Origin: a candidate division FCPU426 bacterium
GTDB taxonomy: Bacteria > Oederibacteriota > JAAXVQ01 > JAUVAV01
Reading direction: 5' to 3'
Length of the DNA stretch: 8,787 nt
NCBI GenBank assembly: GCA_030619365.1
Contig: JAUXBQ010000100.1
Coordinates: forward strand, 1-8,787
Shown here: one piece after another, positions 1 through 6,268 of the stretch
Layout: every line of letters starts with the position of its first letter
Position numbering within the stretch: position 1 is the stretch's first letter
Program-made: the position numbers and the translations under genes
The notes under the pieces: model-generated
Databases searched by the model: none
Seen by the model: only the letters and a program-made list of their open reading frames with translations
Told to the model about the DNA's origin: nothing

Positions 1-20
1 CCCGCCTTCGCAGGGCAGGC
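1..20. repeat. Possible truncated inverted repeat at window edge
   Basis: The window opens with cccgccttcgcaggg followed by caggc. The arms ccc and ggg can pair, and the right side (gggcaggc) looks like one arm of a longer hairpin whose left arm would lie before base 1. The core resembles the 'cccgccttcgcggg' type of dispersed intergenic palindrome common in bacterial genomes. Only half is visible, so this is a weak call. Confidence 0.25.
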
Positions 21-85
21 ATGTGGTTAGCCGGGGTCCAGGACAACTAGGGCCCAAAGTTCATCTGAAGACCGTTTTTTTCTGG

Positions 86-131
86 ATTCCGTCCCGGCTG
101 AATACATGCCGGGATGACGATTTGTCGGAAT
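86..131. repeat. REP-like nested inverted repeat upstream of degP
   Basis: An inner perfect 7-bp stem (tcccggc at 92-98, gccggga at 108-114, 9-base loop) sits inside an outer 6-bp pair (attccg 86-91, cggaat 126-131). The flanking text 'ctggattccg ... cggaatgacg' is the style of small dispersed REP-like palindromes seen in many intergenic regions. No T-run follows the stem, so a terminator role on the + strand is unlikely. On the - strand the run of A at 75-80 (Ts on +) is on the wrong side to help. Copy number elsewhere in the genome cannot be seen here. The rest of 1-216 holds no gene. Confidence 0.45.
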
Positions 132-216
132 GACGTGGTAAAAAGGTATTGCGGATTCGGCCTAATTCGTAAATAATCACACTTACTCATACAATTCGTG
201 AGGGGGGTAACTTTTC

Positions 217-1671
217 ATGATTATAAAAAAATCATTTTACCCGTTAGTCGCAGTTTCGTTATTCGGCGTCTTATTTTTTGCCGCCAGCCCGGGGCAGGCG
301 GACCCGCAAATGGTTCCCACCAGCTTCGCGGACGTGGCCGAGCAGGTCTCGCCCGCGGTCGTGAACGTCAGCACGGTGCGCTTTGTGAAAAACCGGTTCG
401 CCAACCCTAACCAGTTTCAGGATCCCCAAATGCGGGAATTTTTCGAACACTTCTTTGGGCCCCAAGTATTCCGGGAAGCGCCGCCCCAGAAGACCACCAG
501 CCTGGGGTCCGGCGTCATTGTGGACCAAGCCGGGTACATACTGACCAACAACCACGTGGTGGAAAAAGCGTCGGAAATCATCGTCAAGCTTAAAAGCGGC
601 GAGGAATACAAGGCCACGGTGGTGGGCACGGATCCCACCACGGACCTCGCCGTGCTCAAGTTGGAAGACCGCAACCAGCCCTGGCCCTCGGTCGATATGG
701 GGGATTCGGACGCCGCGCGGGTGGGAGACTGGGTCATTGCCATGGGCAGCCCGTTTGGCCTGGAACAGACCGTGACCTCGGGCATCATCAGCGCCAAGGG
801 CCGGACCATTGGCCAGGGACCCTACGACGATTTTATCCAGACCGACGCCTCGATCAACCCGGGCAATTCCGGCGGACCCCTGGTGGACATGAACGGCAAG
901 GTCATCGGAATCAATACCGCCATATTCAGCCGCACGGGTGGTTCGTTGGGCATTGGCTTCGCCATTCCCATCAACCTGGCGCAGCGCGTGTACGACGATA
1001 TCGTGAAAACCGGCCAGGCCCACAGGGGATGGCTAGGTGTGTTCATCCAGGCCCTGACCCCGGAATTGGCCCAGCATTTTAAAATGAAAAAAGCAATGGG
1101 TGTGCTTATCACATCCGTGGTGTCCGGCGGTCCGGCCGACCGGGGGGGCATCAAGCCCGGTGACGTGATCATCCAGTTCGACGGTAAAACGGTGGAAACA
1201 CCCAATGAACTGCAGCGCCTGGTGGGTCTTACCGAGGTGCGCGAAAAAATCACGCTGCAGGTGATCCGTAACGGCGCCCGGAAAAAGATCAAGGTTCAAA
1301 TCGGGGACCAGGCCACGGCCGAACGCCGCCAAACTCAATCCGCGGCCCAGCCGGTTCGGCCCCAGACCCGCAAGGATACCATCGCGCTGTTGGGCATTGC
1401 CTGCGACGACCTGACTCCCAGGCTGGGCAAGCAATTGCGGACCCAAAATTATCGCGGGGTGGTGGTTAAAAGTGTGGAGCCGGGTAGCCCGGCCGAGGGC
1501 GCGGGGATCGCGCCGGGTGATATTATCCGGGAGGTCAATCGCAGGGCGGTGAAGAACAAACGCATTTTGCGAAAAGCGCTCGCCGCCCTGAGTCCGGGCG
1601 ATGAGCTGCTGCTCAAGATCGAGCGGAATGACTACCCGATCTACATGGTCATGAAAATACCCCGCAAATGA
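217..1671 (+). CDS. degP: Periplasmic serine protease/chaperone, HtrA (Do/DegP) family
   Basis: A 484-residue trypsin-like protease of the HtrA family, which degrades or refolds misfolded envelope proteins in the periplasm. Residues 1-28 form a signal peptide (MIIKK, hydrophobic stretch, then GQA before D29). The protease domain covers about 35-260 with the full triad: His113 in TNNHVV, Asp143 in TTDLAVLKL and Ser218 in GNSGGP. Two PDZ domains follow, about 270-362 (GWLGV, GGIKPGDVI) and 388-480 (GAGIAPGDII), the DegP/DegQ/MucD arrangement. Length is normal for the family. The start is set by a strong Shine-Dalgarno AGGGGGG (201-207), 9 bases ahead of the ATG. No convincing promoter or sigmaE-type box is evident; TACAAT at 190-195 lies too close to the ribosome binding site to be a confident -10. 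It seems to be its own unit, since a separate promoter precedes metK. The family call is firm; the choice among degP, degQ and mucD is not. Confidence 0.95.
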   Translation: MIIKKSFYPLVAVSLFGVLFFAASPGQADPQMVPTSFADVAEQVSPAVVNVSTVRFVKNRFANPNQFQDPQMREFFEHFFGPQVFREAPPQKTTSLGSGVIVDQAGYILTNNHVVEKASEIIVKLKSGEEYKATVVGTDPTTDLAVLKLEDRNQPWPSVDMGDSDAARVGDWVIAMGSPFGLEQTVTSGIISAKGRTIGQGPYDDFIQTDASINPGNSGGPLVDMNGKVIGINTAIFSRTGGSLGIGFAIPINLAQRVYDDIVKTGQAHRGWLGVFIQALTPELAQHFKMKKAMGVLITSVVSGGPADRGGIKPGDVIIQFDGKTVETPNELQRLVGLTEVREKITLQVIRNGARKKIKVQIGDQATAERRQTQSAAQPVRPQTRKDTIALLGIACDDLTPRLGKQLRTQNYRGVVVKSVEPGSPAEGAGIAPGDIIREVNRRAVKNKRILRKALAALSPGDELLLKIERNDYPIYMVMKIPRK

Positions 1672-1730
1672 GCTTGCCACGCTGAAGCCTGCCGGCCCCT
1701 GGATTTTTTTGCCTTGGTCGAGGGATGTAC

Positions 1731-1759
1731 TTGACAGTCCATCCCTCCCTGCCTATAAT
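1731..1759 (+). promoter_or_regulatory. Perfect sigma70-consensus promoter ahead of metK
   Basis: TTGACA (1731-1736) and TATAAT (1754-1759) are separated by exactly 17 bases, a complete match to the vegetative promoter consensus. Transcription should start near 1765-1767. It lies 59 bases after the degP stop and about 80 bases before the metK start, so it is the likely promoter of metK-ahcY and perhaps the following barrel gene. The RNA meets an intrinsic terminator almost at once, so output is probably controlled after initiation. Confidence 0.85.
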
Positions 1760-1773
1760 TCATTCCGGCTTTA

Positions 1774-1809
1774 GCCCGGACGCATATTGGTCCGGGCCTT
1801 GTTTTTTTT
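1774..1809 (+). terminator. Intrinsic terminator in the metK leader (candidate attenuator)
   Basis: A perfect 8-bp GC-rich stem, gcccggac (1774-1781) with gtccgggc (1790-1797), carries an 8-base loop and is followed by cttg and eight T (1802-1809). This is a textbook rho-independent terminator. It sits downstream of the promoter at 1731-1759 and upstream of the metK ATG, so transcripts from that promoter must read through it. It could instead end degP readthrough, but then the promoter placed before it would be wasted. No leader peptide fits in the 40-odd bases before it. Confidence 0.7.
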
Positions 1810-1832
1810 ACAGAAAAATGAAAAGGCGGGAC
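1790..1832 (+). promoter_or_regulatory. Alternative leader stem covering the metK ribosome binding site
   Basis: The metK Shine-Dalgarno is AAGGCGG (1823-1829), one mismatch from AAGGAGG and 8 bases before the ATG. The segment aaggc (1823-1827) pairs with gcctt (1796-1800), and ggac (1829-1832) pairs with gtcc (1790-1793), giving 9 bp with a 2x1 internal loop. These left-arm bases are the 3' arm of the terminator stem, so the two folds exclude each other. Part of the T-run (1805-1809) could also pair with aaaaa (1814-1818) inside the loop. Whether the RNA really switches is inference. Confidence 0.35.
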
Positions 1833-1837
1833 TTAGC

Positions 1838-3007
1838 ATGGATCATCATGGAGATTTTCATTTCACCTCGGAGTCGGTCACCGAGGGTCACCCCGACAAG
1901 ATGGCGGACCAGATTTCCGACGCCATTCTGGACGCAATTTTGGCCCAGGACCCTTACAGCCGCGTGGCCTGCGAGACCCTGGTAACCACCGGGTTGGTGC
2001 TGGTGTCCGGCGAAATCACCACCAAGGCCAACCTGGACGTGACGGAGGTGGTCCGCAAAACCGTGACCCGCATCGGCTACAATGACACCAGCGCGGGCTT
2101 CGACGCCGAGACCTGCGCCGTGCTTTCCACGATTCACCAGCAGTCTCCGGATATTGCCCTGGGCGTGGACCGCGACGGGGCCGGCGACCAGGGCATGATG
2201 TTCGGATACGCCAGCCGGGAAACGCCGGAATACATGCCTTTGCCCATTACCCTGGCCAACAAGCTGGCGAAGCGGTTGTCCCAGGTACGGAAACAGGGCA
2301 CGCTCAAGTACCTGCGCCCGGACGGCAAGACGCAGGTGTCCGTGGAGTACCGGAGCGGCAAGCCGGTGCGCGTTGAGGCCGTGGTGGTCTCCACCCAGCA
2401 CACCGCGGAGGCCACCCAGGCGCGCATTCGCCGGGACATCATCCGGCACGTGATCAAACCCATCATCCCGAAAAAATTCCTGGATCCGCGCACCAAGTAT
2501 TTCGTGAACCCCACCGGCCGTTTCATCGTCGGCGGGCCGCACGGCGACACCGGCCTCACGGGCCGCAAGATCATCGTGGACACCTACGGCGGCATGGGGC
2601 GCCACGGCGGCGGGGCGTTTTCCGGCAAGGACCCCTCCAAGGTGGACCGCTCGGCGGCGTACATGGCCCGCTACGTGGCCAAGAACATCGTGGCCGCCGG
2701 CCTGGCGGACCGCTGCGAGTTGCAACTGTCCTACGCTATCGGCGTGGCCGAACCCACCTCGGTCATGGTCAATACCTTTGGCACGCACCACATTCCCGAG
2801 AGCGTCATCGCCAAGCTGGTGCGGCGCCATTTCCAGCTCACACCCAGGGGCATCATTGCGCACCTGAAACTGCGGCGGCCGATCTATTGCCAGACCGCGG
2901 CGTACGGCCATTTCGGCCCGGCCGCCTACACCTGGGAGAAAACCGATAAAGTAAAGGCGCTGCGGAAAGCCGCCGGGCCTTACCTGAAAAAAGGGAGAAA
3001 AGCATGA
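1838..3007 (+). CDS. metK: S-adenosylmethionine synthetase (methionine adenosyltransferase)
   Basis: A 389-residue cytosolic enzyme that makes S-adenosylmethionine from methionine and ATP, releasing phosphate and pyrophosphate. Family signatures are all present: EGHPDK at 16-21 (ATP and Mg binding), the GAGDQGMMFGYA block at 114-125, GPHGDTGLTGRK at 233-244, and the glycine-rich GGGAFSGKDPSKVDRS at 257-272. Length is normal for the bacterial enzyme. The ATG at 1838 is chosen because the protein begins just before the conserved FTSESVTEGHPDK and an AAGGCGG ribosome binding site lies 8 bases upstream. An in-frame ATG at 1787 would add 17 unconserved residues and falls inside the leader terminator loop. 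The stop overlaps the ahcY start (ATGA), indicating translational coupling. Expression is probably governed by the promoter and attenuator-like leader just upstream. Confidence 0.97.
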   Translation: MDHHGDFHFTSESVTEGHPDKMADQISDAILDAILAQDPYSRVACETLVTTGLVLVSGEITTKANLDVTEVVRKTVTRIGYNDTSAGFDAETCAVLSTIHQQSPDIALGVDRDGAGDQGMMFGYASRETPEYMPLPITLANKLAKRLSQVRKQGTLKYLRPDGKTQVSVEYRSGKPVRVEAVVVSTQHTAEATQARIRRDIIRHVIKPIIPKKFLDPRTKYFVNPTGRFIVGGPHGDTGLTGRKIIVDTYGGMGRHGGGAFSGKDPSKVDRSAAYMARYVAKNIVAAGLADRCELQLSYAIGVAEPTSVMVNTFGTHHIPESVIAKLVRRHFQLTPRGIIAHLKLRRPIYCQTAAYGHFGPAAYTWEKTDKVKALRKAAGPYLKKGRKA

Positions 3008-4257
3008 GCCACATTAAAAGCGTTAAACTGGCCCCGGAAGGAAAACGCCGCATTGAATGGGCGGCCCAGGGCATGCCCGTGCTGGCCCAGATTCAAAAGC
3101 GGTTTAAAAAGACCAAGCCGCTTAAGGGCGTGCGCCTCGGCGCCTGCCTGCACATTACCACCGAGACCGCGAATTTGCTGATTGCGCTCAAGGCCGGCGG
3201 CGCGCAGGTTTTTGCCTGCGCCAGCAACCCGCTCTCCACGCAGGACGACGTGGCCGCCAGCCTGGCCAAGGATTACAAGATTCCCACCTATGCCATTAAG
3301 GGCGAGGACCATAAGACCTACTACCGCCACATCCACGCGGTGCTGAATCTGAAACCGCAGATCACCATGGACGACGGCGCGGACCTGGTCTCCACCATCA
3401 TGAAAAAACGGCGCGACCTGATCCCGGGCATTATCGGGGGCACGGAAGAAACCACCACCGGCGTGATCCGCCTTAAGAGCATGGAGAAGAACAACGTCCT
3501 GGCCTATCCCATCATCGCGGTCAACGACGCCATGACCAAACATTTGTTCGACAACCGCTACGGTACGGGCCAGAGTACCCTCGACGGCGTGCTGCGGGCC
3601 ACCAACCGGCTGCTGGCCGGCCGCACGTTTGTGATCGGCGGGTACGGTTGGTGCGGCCGGGGCCTGGCCATGCGGGCGCAGGGCCTGGGCGCCAATGTCG
3701 TCGTTTTTGAAGTGGACCCCCTCAAAGGCCTGGAGGCGGTGATGGATGGGTACCGGGTCATGCCCATCGCGCAGGCGGCCCGGATCGGCGATATCTTTGT
3801 CACGGTTACCGGCGACATCAATGTGATCCGCTACGAACATTTTAAGCTGATGAAGGAAGGCGCTATTGTGGCCAATTCCGGGCACTTCAACGTGGAATTA
3901 CAACTCAGCGCGTTGAGGAAAAAAGCCAAGCGTGTCCGGCGCATCCGCGAATTCGTCGAGGAATACACGCTGCCTTCGGGCCGGCATATCAACGTACTGT
4001 GCGACGGCCGCCTGGTGAACCTGGCCGCGGCCGAAGGGCACCCCGCCTCGGTGATGGACATGAGCTTCGCCAACCAGACCTTGTCCGCGGAGTACATGGT
4101 GAAACACTCCAAACGGCTGGAGAAAAAGGTCTATCCCGTGCCCGCGCACCTCGACCAGTGGATCGCGGAGATCAAATTGCGCTCCATGGGCGTGACCATT
4201 GACAAACTAACCCGCGAGCAGCAGGTGTATTTGAATTCCTGGGAACTGGGGACCTAG
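3004..4257 (+). CDS. ahcY: Adenosylhomocysteinase (S-adenosylhomocysteine hydrolase), short archaeal/Thermotoga-like form
   Basis: A 417-residue NAD-dependent enzyme that splits S-adenosylhomocysteine into adenosine and homocysteine, removing the inhibitor left by SAM-dependent methylation. Substrate-site motifs are seen: HITTET at 50-55, NPLSTQDD at 75-82, EETTTGV at 148-154, and K179/D183 in MTKHLFDN. The Rossmann motif GGYGWCGRG (212-220) binds NAD, and the conserved DGRLVNLAAAEGHP lies at 334-347. The position usually held by Cys in the YGC motif is Thr here (YGTGQS, 186-191). The chain ends in VYLNSWELGT and lacks the C-terminal Lys-Tyr tail of the classical bacterial/eukaryotic enzyme. 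Both traits, as I recall the family, mark the shorter archaeal/thermophile-like clade, where one member (Methanocaldococcus) is known to prefer S-inosylhomocysteine. The start overlaps the metK stop by four bases, so the two are made together. Confidence 0.95.
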   Translation: MSHIKSVKLAPEGKRRIEWAAQGMPVLAQIQKRFKKTKPLKGVRLGACLHITTETANLLIALKAGGAQVFACASNPLSTQDDVAASLAKDYKIPTYAIKGEDHKTYYRHIHAVLNLKPQITMDDGADLVSTIMKKRRDLIPGIIGGTEETTTGVIRLKSMEKNNVLAYPIIAVNDAMTKHLFDNRYGTGQSTLDGVLRATNRLLAGRTFVIGGYGWCGRGLAMRAQGLGANVVVFEVDPLKGLEAVMDGYRVMPIAQAARIGDIFVTVTGDINVIRYEHFKLMKEGAIVANSGHFNVELQLSALRKKAKRVRRIREFVEEYTLPSGRHINVLCDGRLVNLAAAEGHPASVMDMSFANQTLSAEYMVKHSKRLEKKVYPVPAHLDQWIAEIKLRSMGVTIDKLTREQQVYLNSWELGT

Positions 4258-4286
4258 CGCCTCAGTCATTGGCAGAGGAGAGCAAC

Positions 4287-5288
4287 ATGATGAAATCGGC
4301 GTGGATGGCAAGCCTGCTTTTCGCGGGGTGTCTGGCAATGGCCCCGGGCCTGGCAGCCGCGCTCCCGGAAACCGCGGTCCCGGCGCAGGTTGATCCCGGG
4401 GAGCCGATCGTGGCTGAACCGGTTGATCGCACCCGTCTCGCCGTACCGCCTGAACCCACACCCGGCCCGGAAACGGAATGGATCACGCCGCAAACCCTTA
4501 CGGGCGGGGAGCCCTATCCCATCGCGAGCGCCACCCCCACGGCCACGCTCGAACCGGAGACCACGGCCAGCCCGGAATCCGTTCAGGAAGTGCCGCTGGT
4601 TTATCCCTACGCTATTTCCGCCTATCTGCTCCCGGTTAATCTTACCGAATTGGATCTGGGATTGATTGTTTACGACACGCCCGGCATTTCCGCAGGAATC
4701 GGCTGGGGCGCCATGCGTGACCTGATGATCGCGGCGCGCATGACCGTACAGGGCCCCAGCAACACGGCCGGCGTGCAAGTTCGTTACGGGCTGAGGTCGG
4801 AAGAACCGGCGGAGAGTAAACCCGCGATCGCGGCCAGCTTTCACTGGCGGTTTCTCAATCACCGCACAAACGATGAGGCGCGCCGGAATATTTTTCGCGG
4901 CAACCGCCTGCAGGGGGGCGTGCTGCTCTCCAAGGATATGGGGTCCTTAGCCCGCCATTTGCAGGCCAATTCCTCGGTGCAGGGTTTTCTGAATTATTTT
5001 AAATTGCACGCCGAACTCCTGGTGGAGTATCTCGCCGGCCGGGAGCACAGCGTGGAGGAACCGGTCGCGCGGGTGGAATTCGGGGCGCGCGGCACCGTAG
5101 AGATCGTGATTGATCCGGAATTCCTGATGTTAACTCTCAATTATGATTCTTTGCCGGATTGGGTGGGGCGGGACAATTATTATCTTGGCATCCGCTACCT
5201 GGCGCGCCGTAATTTTGGCATTGATGTGCTGGCCGGGAAAATCGGCGAGGGCCAGGGCCTGACCGCGGGCCTGGCCTGGATTTTCTGA
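4287..5288 (+). CDS. Exported protein with Pro/Thr/Glu linker and probable outer-membrane beta-barrel, function unknown
   Basis: I do not recognise a named family. The 333-residue product starts with a signal peptide (MMKSAW, hydrophobic core, AAA at 23-25 before L26). A lipobox-like FAGC (12-15) makes a lipoprotein a second possibility. Residues about 27-105 are low-complexity and rich in P, T and E, a likely disordered spacer. From about 106 to the end, alternating hydrophobic segments with frequent G, Y and aromatics (for example SAGIGWGAMRD, VEFGARGTVEIVI, YYLGIRYLARRNFGIDVLAG) end in GLAWIF with a terminal Phe, the usual BAM signal of outer-membrane barrels. The ATG at 4287 is chosen for GAGGAG (4275-4280), 6 bases ahead; an adjacent ATG at 4290 is nearly as good. 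It begins 29 bases after ahcY with no promoter or terminator between, so co-transcription with metK-ahcY is likely, though any link to methylation is unknown. Confidence 0.75.
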   Translation: MMKSAWMASLLFAGCLAMAPGLAAALPETAVPAQVDPGEPIVAEPVDRTRLAVPPEPTPGPETEWITPQTLTGGEPYPIASATPTATLEPETTASPESVQEVPLVYPYAISAYLLPVNLTELDLGLIVYDTPGISAGIGWGAMRDLMIAARMTVQGPSNTAGVQVRYGLRSEEPAESKPAIAASFHWRFLNHRTNDEARRNIFRGNRLQGGVLLSKDMGSLARHLQANSSVQGFLNYFKLHAELLVEYLAGREHSVEEPVARVEFGARGTVEIVIDPEFLMLTLNYDSLPDWVGRDNYYLGIRYLARRNFGIDVLAGKIGEGQGLTAGLAWIF

Positions 5289-5300
5289 CCCGGATCACGA

Positions 5301-5328
5301 GTAGGGAACAGGCATGCCTGTTCCCTAC
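5301..5328. repeat. Perfect 28-base palindrome (REP-like)
   Basis: The arm gtagggaacaggca (5301-5314) is followed directly by its exact reverse complement (5315-5328). As RNA it would fold into a 12-bp stem with a CATG loop. It starts 12 bases after the barrel gene's stop. No T-run follows (aatctatatatt), so it is not a standard intrinsic terminator, though it could slow polymerase or protect the 3' end of the metK transcript. The GTAGGG...CCCTAC ends are typical of REP-like dispersed palindromes thought to be mobilised by RAYT (Y1) transposases; that link is inference, and no such transposase is in the window. Confidence 0.7.
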
Positions 5329-5379
5329 AATCTATATATTCATTTTATAAAACATTTTACAAATCGCCGTACCTATTAA

Positions 5380-5409
5380 TTGACGAATCCGTCTGTTTTG
5401 CGTTATAAT
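5380..5409 (+). promoter_or_regulatory. Near-consensus sigma70 promoter of the lipoprotein/OmpA-fusion operon
   Basis: TTGACG (5380-5385, one mismatch) and a perfect TATAAT (5404-5409) are 18 bases apart within an AT-rich spacer. Start of transcription is expected near 5416, giving a leader under 30 bases with the ribosome binding site aggtga (5431-5436). It should drive the two genes at 5444-8497. No operator-like repeat overlaps it; the nearest palindrome ends 51 bases upstream. Confidence 0.75.
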
Positions 5410-5443
5410 TTACCAAATACTATTAAATCGAGGTGATGTTTCC

Positions 5444-6250
5444 ATGCCACAACGATACACGACAATCACTCTCACTGTTTTACTAGGAGCCGCCATCTGG
5501 CTGTCCGGATGTAATTTCTTTTCCGGCCTGCACTCCGACGGTAAAGACTCCAGTTCCACCGTACTGGTGGCCGACGGACAGGCCGCGCTCCGGCGCAATG
5601 ATTACGCCAACGCCGCCCAATACTTCAGCCTGGCCATGGAACATGATCCCAATAATTCCGAGGCCCGGGTCGGGTACGCTCACGCGATCCTGCGGGTCCA
5701 GGGATTCAGCCTGGGCCAATTCGCTACGTCTTTTATGACCGCCATGATGGCGGAAAACAGCAGCAATCCCAGTGATTACGAAATCCTGGTTCCCGGCCAC
5801 TGGGGGGTTACCACCTATACCGAACTGGAGCGGATTTTCACGGAGATGATTTACACGCTGGATCCGGTGGTCTTAGGCGCGACCCACGGCCCCTACCACG
5901 CCACGGACGTGAACCTTAACCTGACTGTGGGGATTTTTTACATACTGCGCATCCAGGCCCGGCTCGAGGTGTTAAACAGCGATTTCAGCATTCAAAGCCT
6001 GAACAAATCCTCGCCAGAGGTGGCCGCCTTGGGACTCAGGCCCAGCGTGTTGGCGCAACTGCCGGATGACTTTTTATGGATACTGGACAGCTTAAACGAT
6101 CAGCCGCCGCTGCCTTTCTTGCTCTCCATGCAGACTGACATTACAAAGGCCATTCAGCGCTTGCAAACGGCGGCTGACCACGCGGACAACGACATGATCC
6201 AGGAGATTGCCGACATGTTCAAAGACTGGAAAACACTAGCGTACCAGTAA
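5444..6250 (+). CDS. TPR-containing lipoprotein, function unknown
   Basis: A 268-residue product with a lipoprotein signal: hydrophobic residues 8-20, then LSGC (20-23), so Cys23 should be lipidated. Asn at +2 is compatible with outer-membrane sorting under the enterobacterial rule. Residues about 40-85 (VADGQAALRRNDYANAAQYF, then SLAMEHDPNNSEARVGYAHAIL) look like one tetratricopeptide repeat and part of a second, a protein-binding helical fold. The remainder to 268 is probably helical and is not recognised. The ATG is set by GAGGTGAT (5430-5437) and an upstream promoter. It lies 18 bases before the large OmpA-fusion gene, so the two are an operon and probably partners at the outer membrane. 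BamD also combines lipoprotein and TPR features, but I see no reason beyond fold to call this BamD. Confidence 0.8.
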   Translation: MPQRYTTITLTVLLGAAIWLSGCNFFSGLHSDGKDSSSTVLVADGQAALRRNDYANAAQYFSLAMEHDPNNSEARVGYAHAILRVQGFSLGQFATSFMTAMMAENSSNPSDYEILVPGHWGVTTYTELERIFTEMIYTLDPVVLGATHGPYHATDVNLNLTVGIFYILRIQARLEVLNSDFSIQSLNKSSPEVAALGLRPSVLAQLPDDFLWILDSLNDQPPLPFLLSMQTDITKAIQRLQTAADHADNDMIQEIADMFKDWKTLAYQ

Positions 6251-6268
6251 GGCCAAGGGAGGAAACCC

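Noticed and set aside
190..195. TACAAT as the -10 of a degP promoter.
   Set aside because: The start site would fall at or inside the ribosome binding site (201-207), and no good -35 is at the right distance.
1704..1710. Seven Ts after degP as an intrinsic terminator.
   Set aside because: No stable stem precedes the T-run; the upstream text gives only very short pairings.
1787..1837. An upstream in-frame ATG that would lengthen MetK by 17 residues.
   Set aside because: It lies in the loop of the leader terminator, has no ribosome binding site, and the added residues precede the normal MetK N-terminus. The ATG at 1838 has AAGGCGG at proper spacing.
1766..1837. A SAM, SAM/SAH or SAH riboswitch before metK.
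   Set aside because: The leader is short and no conserved core of these classes is recognisable by eye; only the simple terminator and SD pairing can be supported.
2980..3885. A long open frame on the - strand (301 residues) opposite ahcY.
   Set aside because: It is antisense to a clear adenosylhomocysteinase in GC-rich DNA, where such frames arise by codon bias; its translation shows no family motif. The same applies to - strand frames at 271-1023, 1808-2911 and 6320-7621.
4269..4286. A TTG start giving six extra residues on the barrel protein.
   Set aside because: The GAGGAG ribosome binding site (4275-4280) falls inside this extension, and the ATG at 4287 gives a cleaner signal peptide.
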